Assembly (NCBI GenBank): GCA_030045755.1
Contig: JASIEW010000137.1
Coordinates: 1-5,567 of the forward strand
Reading direction: 5' to 3'
Length of the DNA: 5,567 nt
Source: Nitrososphaerales archaeon
GTDB lineage: Archaea; Thermoproteota; Nitrososphaeria; Nitrososphaerales; UBA183
In this document: positions 5,266 to 5,567 of the stretch, in pieces
Position numbering within the stretch: position 1 is the stretch's first letter
How the letters are laid out: every line of letters begins with the position of its first letter
Position numbers and translations under genes: made by a program
Notes under the pieces: generated by a model
Databases searched by the model: none
What the model saw: only the letters and a program-made list of their open reading frames with translations
What the model was told of the DNA's origin: nothing

Positions 5266-5567
5266 TTGAACTGGAACTGGAAGGTCCTCTTTCCATACGA
5301 GCTTGTGGAGGCGAACTGGCGGCTCTGGTCGTTCATCGCTATACTGGCTGTCGGGTTCTGGGCGCTGACCGCCTTCCCTGTCGCCCAGTTCAAAGGCTAC
5401 ATCGACCCGTTCTACAGCCCGACGATTCTGATCGTCCCCCTGCCGGGCGCGTTCCGCCTGACGTGTTACGCCTACAGAAAGGACTACCACAGGCACCTGT
5501 TCGAACACCCGCTGGGGTGCTCGAACGCCGACCGCGCCGACAGCGGCACAAGGAAGTACACAGGGGA
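5266..5567 (+). CDS. Membrane protein, partial; possibly succinate dehydrogenase-associated
   Basis: The reading frame runs off the window end after 100 codons. TTG 5266 is the only plausible start and has no clear ribosome binding site, fitting a short-leader transcript. One membrane helix is clear at about residues 20-40 (WRLWSFIAIL...), followed by PFYSPTILIVPLPGAF and then RLTCYAYRKDYHRHLF with a Cys85 and, at the edge, RKYTG. The R(L/V)TCYxYRKxYxR pattern followed by a Cys and later YTG(E) recalls, from memory, a family of uncharacterised membrane proteins found beside succinate dehydrogenase genes in Actinobacteria and other aerobes. That link is an inference; no sdhA or sdhB is visible here. 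The separate promoter candidate and 57-base gap suggest it is not part of the suf operon. It is a real gene with high likelihood, but its function is uncertain. Confidence 0.72.
   Translation, partial: MNWNWKVLFPYELVEANWRLWSFIAILAVGFWALTAFPVAQFKGYIDPFYSPTILIVPLPGAFRLTCYAYRKDYHRHLFEHPLGCSNADRADSGTRKYTG

Overview
The window carries a SUF iron-sulfur cluster assembly operon on the plus strand, flanked by a small unrecognised membrane-protein ORF on the left and the start of a different, probably respiratory, gene on the right. Features pointing to an archaeon rather than a bacterium are AGG-rich arginine and ATA-containing isoleucine codon use in GC-rich genes, many TTG starts, and TATA-box-like elements (TTTTAA, TTTTAG) at archaeal distances from gene starts, with no convincing bacterial -35/-10 pair. 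I would guess a GC-rich archaeon (Thermoproteota/Nitrososphaeria-like or Thermoplasmata-like), but the phylum cannot be settled from sequence reading. SufB and SufS resemble the forms typical of Actinobacteria and Firmicutes, so the operon or its ancestor may have a history of transfer between domains.

Layout. 32-376: short ORF with two predicted membrane helices, function unknown. 313-326: probable promoter of the suf operon. 350-1775: sufB; its natural start appears to be ATG 350, but a one-base frame disruption separates that ATG from the rest of the gene, so the longest intact frame begins at GTG 444. 1802-3214: sufD. 3223-3531: Rieske-type [2Fe-2S] ferredoxin. 3551-4789: sufS, cysteine desulfurase. 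4786-5208: SufU/IscU-like scaffold or sulfur-transfer protein. 5217-5231: possible second promoter. 5266 to the window end: partial membrane-protein gene whose Cys-Tyr-x-Tyr-Arg-Lys motif I associate with succinate dehydrogenase loci.

How it works together. SufS takes sulfur from cysteine as a persulfide. The SufU-like protein probably accepts that sulfur. SufB and SufD, with the ATPase SufC, form the scaffold on which the cluster is built. The Rieske protein could supply electrons. Gaps between genes are 26, 8 and 19 nt and then a 4-nt overlap, consistent with one transcript. sufC is absent from the window; it is neither between the Rieske gene and sufS nor immediately before sufB, so the ATPase must be encoded elsewhere.

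The points most worth a second look are the frame break at the 5' end of sufB, the matching GGCAAGGC+TATA elements in front of the operon and the downstream gene, the integrated Rieske gene in a sufC-less cluster, and a scaffold protein that mixes SufU and IscU traits. I see no CRISPR array, insertion sequence, tRNA or rRNA.
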